Both the position numbers and the translations under genes were made by a program. From assembly GCF_026151205.1 (NCBI RefSeq), contig NC_087080.1:13711337-13775336 (forward strand): DNA of 64,000 nt, given 5' to 3'. Positions 32,008 to 44,955 of this stretch are shown piece by piece (within the stretch, counting starts at the first letter, position 1; each line of letters begins with the position of its first letter). Under the pieces are notes generated by a model. The model was not told the DNA's origin, did not search any database, and saw only the letters and a list, made by a program, of their open reading frames with translations. Source of the stretch: Bolinopsis microptera. Its lineage: Eukaryota > Ctenophora > Tentaculata > Lobata > Bolinopsidae.

Positions 32008-35000
32008 ATGGGAAAATTGACGAGTTTCAGAAGTTTGTTGTTGATGTTGCTGACGGTTGCAACTACAAAAGGTTTGTGTGCTTGATCTTAATTTTAAGGA
32101 GAACCAAAAATTCCTTTTTAATCTATGTGATCTTCACATTACCCCTGAAAAACAAAGTTATAGTAATTTGATACTTCATACTTTCATAATAGGACAAGAA
32201 GTTATCAGAACATTGTATAGATGAATACAATTCTGGCGGACATGTTCATAATAAATAAAAATTTCAGAAAAAATCGAAAACTTCTTTTAACGTGCAACTG
32301 CATGGTAACCAAAAATTTTATCGCACTGTAATTTGAACCAACATTAAGTGGATTGAAATCACGTTAGCCGATATAGTTATGGATGCTAAAATCTAAACCT
32401 CCCATAGCCTACGTAGTGACTTGTATCCGGCCTAAAATAGTCTGATAAGATAGTCATAAAAATCAAGCCATCAAGGAAGAAATAAGGAATAAGCGGCGCG
32501 GAGGTAAAGAAGAACGATCGTTTATAGACGATAAATTGTATACCTTAATTCCCAAAAATTTGGGCGACAAAAAATTTGAGCGGACCTCTCGCCCAAATTT
32601 TTTGCAGACCAAATTTATAGCATAAATCTTTTCCGTCTGCCAAATTTTTTGCTAACCAAACTTTTGGCATTTGGCCCTGAAATTGTAGGTTTACAACCTA
32701 CCAGGACGCGCGCCGAGTATATGGAACAGATATTTTACGAGTATCACCCGTTAACCCTGAAATCTATAGAAAGATGGCTTTTTTTCATATCCAAGTGAAA
32801 TAATATTTAAAATCTTAGTTTTCTAATCTGTCATTCATGGCTTGACCAATTAAAAGGATTAAAAGCAAAATGACTGGAATAATCACAATGCTGGCAAGCA
32901 TGACCGTCGCCCTTATATTCACAATACTATTTACCCCCTTTACTATTTACCCCCTTTACTATTTACCCACCTTTACTATTTACCCCCTCTACTATTTACC
33001 CCCTTTACTATTTACCCCCCTTACTGCTTACCCCCATTCTAATTCAATGTTAAAGATGACAGGAATAAGCAATAGTTATGTGGAGGTTTTTAAGAAATTC
33101 GCGCAAAATACGCGCCAGCATGTTATATACGAAATTAGGTAAAAAACCCTAGATCGCCATATTCAGGTGCCTTAAAAACCGTGTTAAAATTGAGTTAGAG
33201 ATTTGAAACTTTGCAGGGTGTCTAGATGTTGACCAAATCGACTGTAAAAAAGTTTCAAGTTTCAGGAGTATCGGGAAGTGGGTTTTCTGGAACCCCTGTT
33301 TTACAACAGATTGTCGTGAAGTATATGTATCTATCTATAGACGCTTTGGCAGTCAATTTGGCTTAAATTGGAGCCTACATTCAAGTATCTGTAGATTCAA
33401 AAGTATAAACAATACAGTCATCTCCAACCATAGGTCTTGAAGATAATCGTTTACACTTTAGTTTACATTATATCAAAAAATAATTTAACGTCATCATCAC
33501 CACATGATGACGTCATCAAATTAAGCGTTTTTAAATCTTGATTATTGACAAAATAACAACTTTTCAAATCAATTTAACACCATTAAGGAGTAATTTTATT
33601 CAAAATCTGAGGAAATTTTCATCTTAGATAATTGTTCAAGCATTCTACAAATCTACCGGAAAATGTTTCTACCTTGCTCCTTCATAAAGATATTTGCTAT
33701 TGAAAAAAAAAAGTGCTTTTTTGAAGAATAATTTTATAAAAAGACAAAAGTTGTGAATTAGTATTCTCTGGTGTTGGGCCATCTCTTGGGTGGTGGAGCT
33801 CAATTTTGCTTCTTAAAGGTCTAAATTGTGTTATAGGCTAGTTTTAAAGTTGAAAATCGAAAAGTTGCACACGTGGGGACACGCCCAAATTGATAGAAAA
33901 TTGCTAAAATCACTGAAAATTGTTATTTTCACGATTTTTATCAGCTTTGGAGTCCCGTTGTGATGCGAGTTCTTCCTAAAATATTCTGAAACTTAGCACA
34001 CTTATTAAAATACATAAGAAACACGAAAATTCAAAATTTTACGGTGATTTGATATTGGATGCGCACGCAACGTCCGCTCAAAGTTTGCAAAAAGTGAGAA
34101 CTTCACTCTCTTTATTTCGATTAGATTTAGTTCCTGCTTTAACAGTAACATGACAGTTAAATGACATTATATTTGAGTTTAATGCCAACTTGAATGATTA
34201 TATAGTTGCATATTCAATCAGTGATCGACAGATATGCTTACCTAAACACAAGGAAATATTTTTAAAGGAAAAATTTCGAAATTGTTGAAACTTCCTCCTT
34301 ATTAATGAAGATATCAGTTTATATTTCGACTTTATAAAATACTCTGACATTACAATCAAAAAGAGATGATATTTGACCAAAACCCATAATCATAGGTAGA
34401 GTGGACCGCTGCCAGTGTCTCTCTTTCCCAAACAAAAGGAAATGATATTAATTTGACTGACCGTTCTCATATGCAAATTGGTACCGAGAATGAAATCGGT
34501 CGCTCGCTTTTCCCATTCATTCACGGCTTACGAATTGTAATAAAGCTTATTGAATAGGAAAAGCGAGCGACCGATTTCATTCTCGGTATCAATTTGCATA
34601 TGAGAAGTGAGAACGGTCAGTCAAATTAATATCATTTCCTTTTGTTTGGGAAAGAGAGACACTGGCAGCGGTCCACTCTACCCATGATTATGGGTTTTGG
34701 TCAAATAAGGAATAATAATGAACTAAGGCAAATATTTAACTGAAATTTTAGTGGAAAATCGTTCATTTTTCGAAGAATTTGTGCCCAAATTTTCGGTCGC
34801 CCAAATGAGTTCAAATTTTCTGCCCAAATTTTTCGGGCTCAAATAAATTGTGCTCAATATAATGGCACACAAATTTTTGGGAACTAAGGTATACAGTTTT
34901 GAAATAATATGGCTTTAAATACGACATGTCAATATATCAGCCAATGTTAGATTACAGCCTTGTTTCGACCTGTACTGGTCGATGGAGCCTTGTTATTAAT

Positions 35001-38000
35001 AATTTGTATTGTAAAACTCCGATTGCACCCTAGAAGATTATAACGTTATATTCAATGTTCTACTCCAGGTATCAACAGAATAAGTACAGACGGTAAATGC
35101 GGTCCGACCATTCCCCTTTCGGATAGTAAACCAACAGAATGTGACCCCTCTGGATCAACTCCTTGCTGCTCCGGGAACCAATGTGTGGCTGTAGGTGAAG
35201 ATCTAAGCGAGTGTCTGTGTGACGGATGTGTGGACTACAGATTAGTCGAACAAGCGCGGAACTCTGCTGACAGTTGTGCCATCATCGAGTTTAACACATT
35301 CCTGAAGAGAATTTGCTACGATGAGGAAAGTTCGACACTCAACTTCAGATGTGCGGATTCAGAGCTGTCCTACAAGACGATCAAAGGGAGCGAAGATCTG
35401 ATTGAGTTCTCCAATACCTGCACGGAAGTTCCCATGAATTACCAAGCCTGCGGACTCGTAGATAACATTGACATGAGCATGTCCAGCGACAACACCGTAG
35501 GAACTGCTTGTGGATGGCATGTGTGTACTATCACTGACAACGGAGAATCAACCATAACTGCCAAGGAGCATCTTTGTGACGGAACGCAAACATTGAAGAG
35601 TGTCGTATGCGATGGTAAATGTGATACCGAGCGCTGCGTAGATGAAAGTTTGTGTCATGATCTTCGATATGGTATGAATTGTAGAGATACGGTCAATAGA
35701 CATGTATACTTGCCAGTAGAAAAGATTTGTGATGGGAGTTCAGATTGCGTGAACGATGGAGATGATTGCACCGTGACCAGCGATACACAATCTTGCACTC
35801 ACTATCTGAAAAACCATCTAATTGTTCCCATACATAATTACACGAGATGCGCCATCTTCGACCTCGATGGCACATTTCCGAAAGCACCGTATTGTGCTGA
35901 CTTTATGGACCAAACAAATTGCACGGATGTCTGTCGAGTAGGCGGATTTTGTGAAGTGAATGGGTTCAAATCAAGCATCTCAAAGACTATGGTCTGTGGT
36001 GGGAACAAACAACTCTGTGATGATAACTCAGAAAACAGCTGCATAGATGCATCTTCAAGTTGTCGGGTTCATAAACACAAACTCTGTGATCGACATGGAG
36101 ATTGCATTGATGGAAGTGATGAGACCCATGATGATTGCAAGGCCATGACGAAAGAGCATCGATGTGTCCGCAGGTTTGGTGTCATGACAGAAAAACACGA
36201 GCCTGGATTATGTCTATCTAGAAGAAGCGAAAGAATACCCCAATCTTGGATAATGGACGGTGAGAAGGATTGCGAAGACGGCTCAGACGAGGATGGAACA
36301 CGGTGGGAATTCTGCAAAGTAGGAAACATTTTAAAAGATGAAGGAGAACCATGCAAGGATGGGTTTCTTTGTCCGAAGAGCAAAACATACGTAAACTTCG
36401 ATCTTGTCTGTGAGTCCAAGGAGTCTTGTGGACTTGACGGAAAAGAAAATGAGATCTGCACAATATCAAGAGACATACTTCCGAAAGATACTACTGTGGA
36501 GGAAAGATCTGGATTGATTAAACAACTCTGCAACGAGACAGACTCTAATAATTGTCAAGTCAAAGACTTCAATTACCCAAAGTATAACATTTTCGGCGTG
36601 ATTAAAGTTCAGCTGAACATTTCAACCAGAACAGTTGACTGCAGCAACAAATTTGGGGAGCATTACGTGTACCTAAGTTGCATGGGTCTCTGCGAAAACA
36701 CCAGTTGTCCCTTAAAAAACGAGATCCTAAAGAATGGCTCCTGCTCAAATCTTGAATTGGTCAAGGTTTTCACGCTGGCGAACAATTCTGAGTTGACCTT
36801 CGTCAACAAATCTGAGGGCCGTTATCACAATGACTTCTACGAATGTGACAATGGCCGCTGTGTTAACTTCTCCCAAGTCTGTGATCTTGTAAATGACTGT
36901 GGCGACATGTCGGATGAGCTGAACTGCAAGAACCATTTCCCCTGTGAAGATGACGATACATCTTTTGTCGGGATAAACCAGACTTGTGATGGCATCTACG
37001 ATTGTCTGGACTTATCAGATGAGTGTAATGATAAATGTGGCCGTAGAATCATTGACAACGGATCATGGCTGACACCCTTCTGTTGGCTCATCGGGATTCT
37101 GGCGGTTATGCTTAACATCTGTACCTTGGTCATCCTTCCTCGGGCTCTAAAACAATGTAGAAACGAGAACATTCTCTTCTCCAAGGTTCTGGTGATGCTG
37201 ATCAGTGTTGGGGATCTCCTGATGGGAATCTACTTGATTGCTCTATCTGTGTACGATGATATCATCCTGGGACAGAGCTTTTGCAGGAAGCAGGCTGAGT
37301 GGTACACAGGTACGCAGTGCTCCGTTCTGGGGGTCATAAGTACCATTGGATCTCAACTATCCTTGTTTTCTATGACAGTCTTAAGTATCTTTAGGCTTTG
37401 CAAGGTTTTAATGAATGCTTTGCCATTGCCAGTGAGTAGAAATTCAATTATTAAGGCGATCATTTGGGCAGTAATTATCATTCTAATTTCGCTTGCATTA
37501 GCGGTGATTCCTTTGATACCATCCAAATTATTAGAAGAATACTTCGTCCAAGGAATCCACTACGACCCAAAGTACAAAGTTTTCGTTGGATTCAACTCAA
37601 AACAGAAGCACATAAAAATACTTGAAAAGTATTACGAGAACAAGACACTGACAACAGACTCCAGTTGGTCAGAGATCGGTACCCTGGTGGATGGGATGTT
37701 CAGTACGGAATACGCAAATCTCACTCGAAACAAGGTGCACTTCTACGGTAACGACGGGCTGTGTTTGTTTAAATACATCATCAGAGGGGATGACGCCCGG
37801 AGAGGTCGTGAAGCAACAGGGACATCTACCATCGATCTCTACAACGATCCTGTGGTATGGGCTATTCTCACCGTCAACCTCGTTTGTTTCGTGGGCATCC
37901 TCATCTCAGCAGTTGTTATTTGTATGAAAACAAGGCAGTCTGCTAATCTGGCTGGACAAAAGAAAAACAAGGCAGCGAGAAAACGGAATCGCAGCTTGGA

Positions 38001-38343
38001 AATCAGAATTTTGGCCATAGTAGTAACTGACTTTCTGTGCTGGGTTCCTTTCATCATAATATGCTTCCTTCATAATCGACGTTTTTTGGACGCCTCAAAA
38101 TGGTACCAGGCGTTAGCATTGGTCGTATTACCGCTAAACTCACTGATAAATCCCTTGATTTACGACCGAACCATAACACAGTTTTGTAAGATGAAAATGG
38201 ACAATTTTACTGAGGCATGGGGCAGTGGTGGAACTCCCAGTGAGACTGAAGGAAACGTATCACCATCAAATGGAAATAGAAGACAAGACTTTCAATTAAA
38301 GCAGACTGCAACACAATCTACAAACGCACAATACCCTCCATGA
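32008..38343 (+). CDS. Gene C: LDLa-repeat seven-transmembrane receptor (GRL101-like, class A)
   Basis: Exon 1, 32008-32071, encodes a signal peptide (MGKLTSFRSLLLMLLTVATT) and ends in phase 1. After a 3.0-kb intron, exon 2 is 35069-38343 (acceptor TACTCCAG/GTATC). The phases match and the product is 1,112 residues. The ectodomain (to about residue 685) is Cys-rich with several LDLa modules, for example YECDNGRCVNFSQVCDLVND followed by CGDMSDE near 612-640 (calcium-binding DxxDxSDE pattern). It is also rich in N-glycosylation sites. The 7TM domain spans about 690-1055, with FLCWVPF in TM6, NPLIY in TM7, IFRL in place of a DRY motif, and an unusually long second extracellular loop of about 110 residues. 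The cytoplasmic tail is about 55 residues. The architecture resembles the snail GRL101 and relaxin-receptor relatives, but I see no leucine-rich repeats. It should act at the plasma membrane; ligand and G protein are unknown. Gene D is its paralogue. Confidence 0.87.
32683..32770 (+). repeat. Dispersed repeat, partner of 7440-7515
   Basis: Carries TTGTAGGTTTACAACCTACC, AGGACGCGCG and ATTTTACGAGTATCACCCGT in the same order as the reverse complement of 7440-7515. Confidence 0.6.
32936..33028. repeat. 18-bp minisatellite, TTACTATTTACCCCCT
   Basis: Five to six units of TTTACTATTTACCCCC with length variation, in gene C intron 1. Confidence 0.85.
34371..34706. mobile_element. Foldback element, ~140-160 bp arms
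   Basis: The left arm starts ATTTGACCAAAACCCATAAT and the right arm ends with its complement. The arms match almost throughout (for example ACCGAGAATGAAATCGGTCG and its complement), leaving a loop of about 40 bases around 34515-34555. No coding frame. Lies in gene C intron 1, so the primary transcript can form a long double-stranded stem. Confidence 0.82.
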
Positions 38344-38475
38344 TTTATCCCCTAATCTCTATAATGTTGTGCTGGTATTGAATGCTGGCATTAAATCAAG
38401 GTAACGGTTACAGTCAGAAACTATCATTTTATTCACTATCGGGCATGAGACTTGGTCGGTGGTCAGTTGATTTTG

Positions 38476-38481
38476 AATAAA
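38476..38481 (+). terminator. Candidate poly-A signal AATAAA for gene C
   Basis: The first AATAAA downstream of the gene C stop (38343), 133 bases after it. A second AATAAA lies at 38610-38615. Which one is used is unknown. Confidence 0.4.
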
Positions 38482-39210
38482 CAATTGAACAAGTCATTGA
38501 TGAACATAAAATATATATCTTTGATTTTTACTTATCAAAAATAGGGAAATGAAGTTTTGAATAACCCTGATGTATTTTAATCTTCTTGACTTGTCGTGAT
38601 TGCAGCTTCAATAAATTGTAAATACAGTTAAACTTCCAGTTCCGAAATCATAATGCATTAAACCTTGTCTGATCTCCTGTACTGCTCTATTTTAGTCCAG
38701 AATCAGCTGGTTTAGAGTTGGATGTTTTAATGTATAGCATGTTTTGTTTCAGTGGCGGGGGGCCACTCTGGGGGGGGGGGGGGGGGGGGGGGTACATGCA
38801 ACGTTACGCCACTTTTTGTTTATAATGATTGATGGTGGGGGGGGGGGGGAGTACATGCAACGTTACGCCACTTTTTGTTTATAATGATTGATGGTGGGGG
38901 GAGTACATGCAACGTTACGCCACTTTTTGTTTATAATGATTGATGAATTTAAGTATTATTATTATATAGCATTTAGTTATCTAAATTTCAGTTTTCAACT
39001 TTTACACAATATGTACATTTATGTTATGTGAGTATAGTGTATAATAATTGTCATGACAGATTTGTTTCTTTACATTGTCTTATGAAGTTTTTTTTTTCCT
39101 TTAAAAAGTGTTTCCTTTCAAAACCACCGTTCTAGTTGGAAATTAAAATGCTTCGAATTATTCATTCCTATCCAATCGTATCTTAATAAGAGGGATAAAC
39201 GAAGTACTCT
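38482..39210. repeat. G-run and ~55-60-bp tandem repeats; otherwise empty
   Basis: From about 38771 to 38945 there are three units of (G)n-AGTACATGCAACGTTACG-CCACTTTTTGTTTATAATGA-TTGATGGT, preceded by G runs of 22, 13 and 6 bases. The remainder is AT-rich without a gene. Confidence 0.75.
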
Positions 39211-41666
39211 AGTAGCAGAGAGGAGTTGAGTGTGCACTTCAATGTCCACAATTTTTGACCACGCAGGGTCTTTCATTAGGTCATTCCAAACCAAAATCAT
39301 CTAGGTACCCATTTTGTATTGCTAGTCCCAGTCCTACAGGGCGAAATTTCTAAATTGCCCTCAGGCGCAAATTTGGGATTTTTTATCTCGGCTTCTAAAA
39401 GACTTAGAGACTTGAATATTGGCTTAAAATAACCGCAATACCCTTATTTATATACAAGTTATGAAGCAATATAAGGTCTCAAGTGCCTAGTTTTAAAGAT
39501 ATTCACGAAAAACTGTTTTTTGGCTCATCGCAGCCGGAATTACCGGATTATTTTTATATCTCGAGCTAGAAAGGTCGTAGAAACTTCTCCGATATTGGAA
39601 AGTATTCGCAATGAGCACATTTATATAAGACTTATGAATCATTGTATGCTCTAAAATGCTTATTTGTAGAGATATTAGCAAAAATCGGTAATTTTGGCTT
39701 CACCAATACATATTTGGTAATTCGTTTTGTCTTTTTGTTGCAAATTTTCACGTTGCAATTTTCAAGATGCGGTTTGTGGCGATCGATAGGGCTTTATATG
39801 CTATTGTATGGTTTTTATACAATCCTTCAGCACCTAGGACATAGGCAATAGGGGTCTCAAACCCTGAAATGTCAGGAACTGGGCAGTGGCCGAGATAAAT
39901 ATTTGATAATTACTTGGACTCTTGACTCACATTCATCTTTTCAACGGTTAGTTAGACATCTTAAACCAGTGTTGAACGTTGAGTGAAACTTCTGATCCAT
40001 TTGTAGCTCAGGTGATGTGCCCCAGAACAACACGCCTGAGTGACAGTGGGCCTTATCGATCATGAGCCGCAAATCACAATGACTTTGGGTCTCAGAGACA
40101 AGGGCATTCGTACTCTTGGCTTAAATTGGCTCTTTGTAAGTATCATCAATCAGGTTTCTAACCTCTATATCATCTGCCTGTCCATTGTACATCCGTCTCT
40201 TTGAGATTCATTATTACTTCAAGTTTAGTCATTTCGTTTCTGTTCAACTGTAGGCGTAATGAGGCACTTCAGTCCAGCAATAAAGTCAATATCTCTAGAT
40301 TTAGCAATATTTGGTTTCGCTACTTTTAAGGTAATTGTGTTCAGCAAGCAAGGTTGTAAGTTTTCAGCCCTACTGCCCCCCCCCCCCCCCCCCCCCCCAG
40401 ATCACTAGTAATGCTGGAGCACTGGTAATGCACATGGTAATGCTGATTTTTTGCTTAACATATCTCATTTTTAAGTTCCTTTTTCAGCAGTCTTCCATAT
40501 CATACTGGCATAAAAAGAGAGTCGCCTCCTTTATCTCTAAATATAATCTTGAACTTCCAAATATTGCTAAATCTAGAGATATTGACTTTATTGCTGGACT
40601 GAAGTGCCTCATTACGCCTACAGTTGAACAGAAACGAAATGACTAAACTTGAAGTAATAATGAATCTCAAAGAGACGGATGTACAATGGACAGGCAGATG
40701 ATATAGAGGTTAGAAACCTGATTGATGATACTTACAAAGAGCCAATTTAAGCCAAGAGTACGAATGCCCTTGTCTCTGAGACCCAAAGTCATTGTGATTT
40801 GCGGCTCATGATCGATAAGGCCCACTGTCACTCAGGCGTGTTGTTCTGGGGCACATCACCTGAGCTACAAATGGATCAGAAGTTTCACTCAACGTTCAAC
40901 ACTGGTTTAAGATGTCTAACTAACCGTTGAAAAGATGAATGTGAGTCAAGAGTCCAAGTAATTATCAAATATTTATCTCGGCCACTGCCCAGTTCCTGAC
41001 ATTTCAGGGTTTGAGACCCCTATTGCCTATGTCCTAGGTGCTGAAGGATTGTATAAAAACCATACAATAGCATATAAAGCCCTATCGATCGCCACAAACC
41101 GCATCTTGAAAATTGCAACGTGAAAATTTGCAACAAAAAGACAAAACGAATTACCAAATTTGTATTGGTGAAGCCAAAATTACCGATTTTTGCTAATATC
41201 TCTACAAATAAGCATTTTAGAGCATACAATGATTCATAAGTCTTATATAAATGTGCTCATTGCGAATACTTTCCAATATCGGAGAAGTTTCTACGACCTT
41301 TCTAGCTCGAGATATAAAAATAATCCGGTAATTCCGGCTGCGATGAGCCAAAAAACAGTTTTTCGTGAATATCTTTAAAACTAGGCACTTGAGACCTTAT
41401 ATTGCTTCATAACTTGTATATAAATAAGGGTATTGCGGTTACTTTAAGCCAATATTCAAGTCTCTAAGTCTTTTAGAAGCCGAGATAAAAAAATCCCAAA
41501 TTTGTGCCTGAGGGCAATTTAGAAATTTCGCCCTGTAGGACTGGGACTAGCGATACAAAATGGGTACCTAGGCTAGATGATTTTGGTTTGGAATGACCTA
41601 ATGAAAGACCCTGCGTGGTCAAAAATTGTGGACATTGAAGTGCACACTCAACTCCTCTCTGCTACT
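39211..41666. mobile_element. Giant near-perfect palindrome: 1.1-kb inverted arms around a 242-bp loop
   Basis: The left arm is 39211-40314 and the right arm 40557-41666; by eye they are reverse complements with only scattered differences (for example CATATTTGG against AAATTTGG). The outer ends read AGTAGCAGAGAGGAGTTGAG inward on both sides, and the inner ends meet at GCAATATTTGG. Each arm also contains a degenerate direct repeat of about 165 bp (TATCTCG...AGACTT...ATATTGG...GTTTTTTGGCT). The loop has a 23-base C run. Matching short frames occur in both arms only because the sequence is duplicated. It could be a foldback transposon, two head-to-head insertions, or an inverted duplication. Confidence 0.85.
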
Positions 41667-42394
41667 CTAGTAAAGGGTAATCATCAACTATGACCATAAA
41701 TTTAAATGTGAATCTAAATAAATCTGAAATTGAGGTAGTGGATTAATGTACACATAAATAAGTACAATGGACCCTCAAGGATCACCACTTCTCTATGTAG
41801 GCTTACTAGTTACCCAAGCTGTTAAATTCGCCAAATTTTCGTCAAAAAGTACGGCGTATTTAGAGTTCTCAGAAAGTACGCGAATAATTCGCCAATTTAC
41901 AACTTCAAGTTTTAATTTTTAGGGCTGTTAAATTCGTCAAAAAATGCGCGGAAAATTCGGTAAAAATGCGGCAGTGGGAGCGCGCAGCATTCTCGAGTCT
42001 ATAATCTAGTTGAATATGTGAATTGTGACGTTATTCTTCAAATCTCAAACTAGAACTTACAAATCTCGACAAATAGACTACTGACTAGACTGTAGAGGAA
42101 ATAAAGTAATTTCAAGTATATTGAGAGAAGTTAGTTTACTCCATTGCATAACGTCTTCGGGTATGACCTAAATTTAACCCATTGCGATCTTGGTCAGTAC
42201 CCACGCTAGTCACTAACCAGTAACCACGCACGTGTTGCGGGAAGCACATGTTTTGGCAATATTCCACCATACAAAGCCAACTTTCGTGACATTTTGATAT
42301 GGGCACGTGATTTCCTGTTCCCGTATTTTTTTAAAAGTGCGGCAATTTTCAGAAAAAATTCGTACGCGAATAATACGTTTAGTGCAAATTTAAC
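41667..42394. other. No gene seen
   Basis: AT-rich. Several AATTCGTCAAAA / AATTCGCC-type motifs between 41820 and 41970 suggest old repeat sequence. Confidence 0.4.
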
Positions 42395-42640
42395 AGCATT
42401 GCTAGTTACTATAGTTACTACAATAGTTACTACAATAGTTACTATAGTTACTACTATAGTTAGTAATATAGTTCCTCCTATAGTTACTACTATAGTTAGT
42501 ACTATAGTTCCTCCTATATAAGTTACTACAATAGTTACTATAGTTACTATAGTTACTACTTTAGTTACTATAGTTACTACTTAAGTTACTATAGTTACTA
42601 CTTTAGTTATTAGTTACTATAGTTACTACAATAGCTACTT
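42395..42640. repeat. Minisatellite, GTTACTATAGTTACTAC
   Basis: Imperfect tandem AGTTACTACAATAGTTACTA / TATAGTTACTACTATAGTTA units with some TTCCTCC variants. Confidence 0.85.
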
Positions 42641-42875
42641 TTTGAGTACACATCGAGAAGCATTGCAATTAGCATCACAATACGACACAATACGTTCGTA
42701 TAAGTCCACTAATGGGGTATATGAGACGCTTGACAGGTTATTTTAGAGAGGTTATAAGGTTATTTGACTATTTGAGAGGCTACAGATACTGGGGATTGGA
42801 ATCATGACGCGAACCTCTCTATACCAGAATGTTTCCTACATCGTACACTTTTCGTTTCCCCCGAGAGGCCCGGTG

Positions 42876-43120
42876 GGGGGGGGGGGGGGGATACAACGGT
42901 CATTAATGTCAGTATTATAGAATTTTGCTGAAATATACATATACATTAATGCACATTAATGCCCATTCATGCCCATTAATGCCCATTAATGCACATTAAT
43001 GCCCATATTTAATAGAAAAATGGGGGAAAAAGTATGGGCATTAATGGCAGTATTTTAAAATTTTGCACATTAATGCCCATTAATGCACATTAATGCACAT
43101 TAATGCACATTAATGCCCAT
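42876..43120. repeat. G run and CATTAATGCC decamer array
   Basis: A 15-base G run at 42876-42890, then from about 42940 to 43120 repeated CATTAATGCC / CATTAATGCA decamers. The array is itself duplicated as a larger block (GCCCATATTTAATAGAAAA occurs at both 43002 and 43110). Confidence 0.8.
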
Positions 43121-43129
43121 ATTTAATAG

Positions 43130-44955
43130 AAAAGGTTTGACTTTACTCGGTAGAAGTCATTTTACAAAGCACCTATATATATAACGCCATTATTGATTAT
43201 ACATTATAAGATCAAAGAATATTGAAAGTTAAATTTTTTTTCCCGGTGCCAGCACTTTGTTCCAGTCCCGGTCCCGGCCAAAAAAGCGGTCCCGGTCGAT
43301 CCTTGATAGTATTACAAAGCATTAATCGTTGTTCTTTCAAATAATGCCTTAATATAGCTGAACTTTGAGTCCATTAGCAATAGTAATAAGTATGTAGACA
43401 TACGGGCCATGATACTTGTCAACTTACGCGATAAATTTTCCTATATAATACTATCACCATGTGATGCCTTTACTATCCACCTCCAACTCCTAAAGTGTAT
43501 ATATACTGTAGAACCAGCTTCATATTTGTAAATGCTACTTCAGTTTCTCATATTGTTTCTTTGATGACGGGACTACTGCTCTAATGGCGTGGTGAGTTTA
43601 GCGCGCATTATTACTATACTATATTACTATGCTATGCTATTACTATGATATAATTAATCACTTTACAGCTTAGTTGTAGTGACTTTAACGTTCATTAAAA
43701 ATGTTACCAATACCATGCGTCCACTAAAAGTTATTTAATGTTTCGAATGTTAAGAATGGCTGACTTTTGTAAATTGTCAGAGTTACGAACTAATTGTTTA
43801 GTAAACAGTCAGACCTTTCCGTCAGACATATAACATGAAAACCGCACTAAACGGAGAATTTGCACTCTAATCACTCTATCTTAAGTTTAGCGTAGTTGAA
43901 CAAATTTGATGAAATTTTGCTTAAAACAATCTTTTTATTATTCTGTTAATGACCATCGAAGCAAATTCCTGATAAGATGAGATATTGGAAAACAAATCAC
44001 AGCATCCCCGTACCCAGCCTCGATTATAGAAGATAAATCCATTATGTATTTCCAGACATAATTATGTATTTTAATATTCAATTATCTGATTGCTGTAAGT
44101 GTAGGATAGTGAGCTTATTCTGGGTAATTATTCTCTAATTATGCTTTTGTTTTGGAGTACAATATTGTAAATGAATTCATTTGTTTGTGACTATGCAGAT
44201 TATACTATCAGAGTATAAACTATAAAGCAATTTTATTAATTGATCATGATATTAGTAAATTTTGATTTAAGAGTTAACCCTACTTGTTTATAATTGATGC
44301 GTTGCTAATCGCTATGTTAATTAATGTCATGATGATGTATCCTCTTTTTAGCATTTATAAATCTTACCTTTTTTCAAGGAATAATTTATAATTCCTAACA
44401 AACCAATAAGTCCTGAAACTAAAAAATTAAATGGAAGTCAAATCAAACTTTCAATTCGTTAGTGTCTGTCTGACAGTGAAAGGGAGATAAAATACACAAC
44501 ACACATCAGATTACTTGACTACCAGTTTTAGTAGTTTTTTGTTTATATATCTCATCTCGTTCATTTAGTTCATCTAGTTCATCATTTATAGTTAATCTAG
44601 TTCATCTTGTTCTAAAGAGAACTAATTTAACTTTAAACATGCACTGAGCACTCCAATCGAGTTTATTCCGACAGTAAAATTCGTCGCAATTACGTTCATT
44701 TCGATAATAAATATGTCTCCAACGCACAGAACTTTTTTCTAAACCGAACTTGCCGACGAATATTTCTCTACCGTCGATATGTTACCTTTAACTTCTGACG
44801 CACAGTAATCGCTTTATTGTCTATAGCTAACAATACTTTATTGGAGTATACCTATATACTGTTACTAACTACGAGGAAAATAGAGCTGCTTATTAAGCAG
44901 AGATGTCGAAATTGTCGATATTTCGATTGTTTTATGTGTTGTAAGCTGCGACTCT
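43130..44955. other. No gene seen
   Basis: About 1.8 kb of AT-rich sequence without a supported coding region or strong repeat. Confidence 0.4.

Larger units (their letters stand above)
32538..34894. mobile_element. Candidate 2.36-kb non-autonomous DNA transposon in gene C intron 1
   Basis: The ends are inverted repeats: GTATACCTTAATTCCCAAAA at the left and GTATACCTTAGTTCCCAAAA at the right (read inward), with the match continuing to ATTTG. The ends sit next to TA, allowing a TA target duplication as in mariner-type elements. There is no transposase frame. A foldback element (34371-34706) and a minisatellite (32936-33028) lie inside. Confidence 0.5.

Noticed and set aside
39493-41378. Two identical 62-residue frames and two near-identical 69-residue frames
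   Set aside because: They appear in pairs only because the palindrome arms duplicate the sequence; composition is not coding-like.
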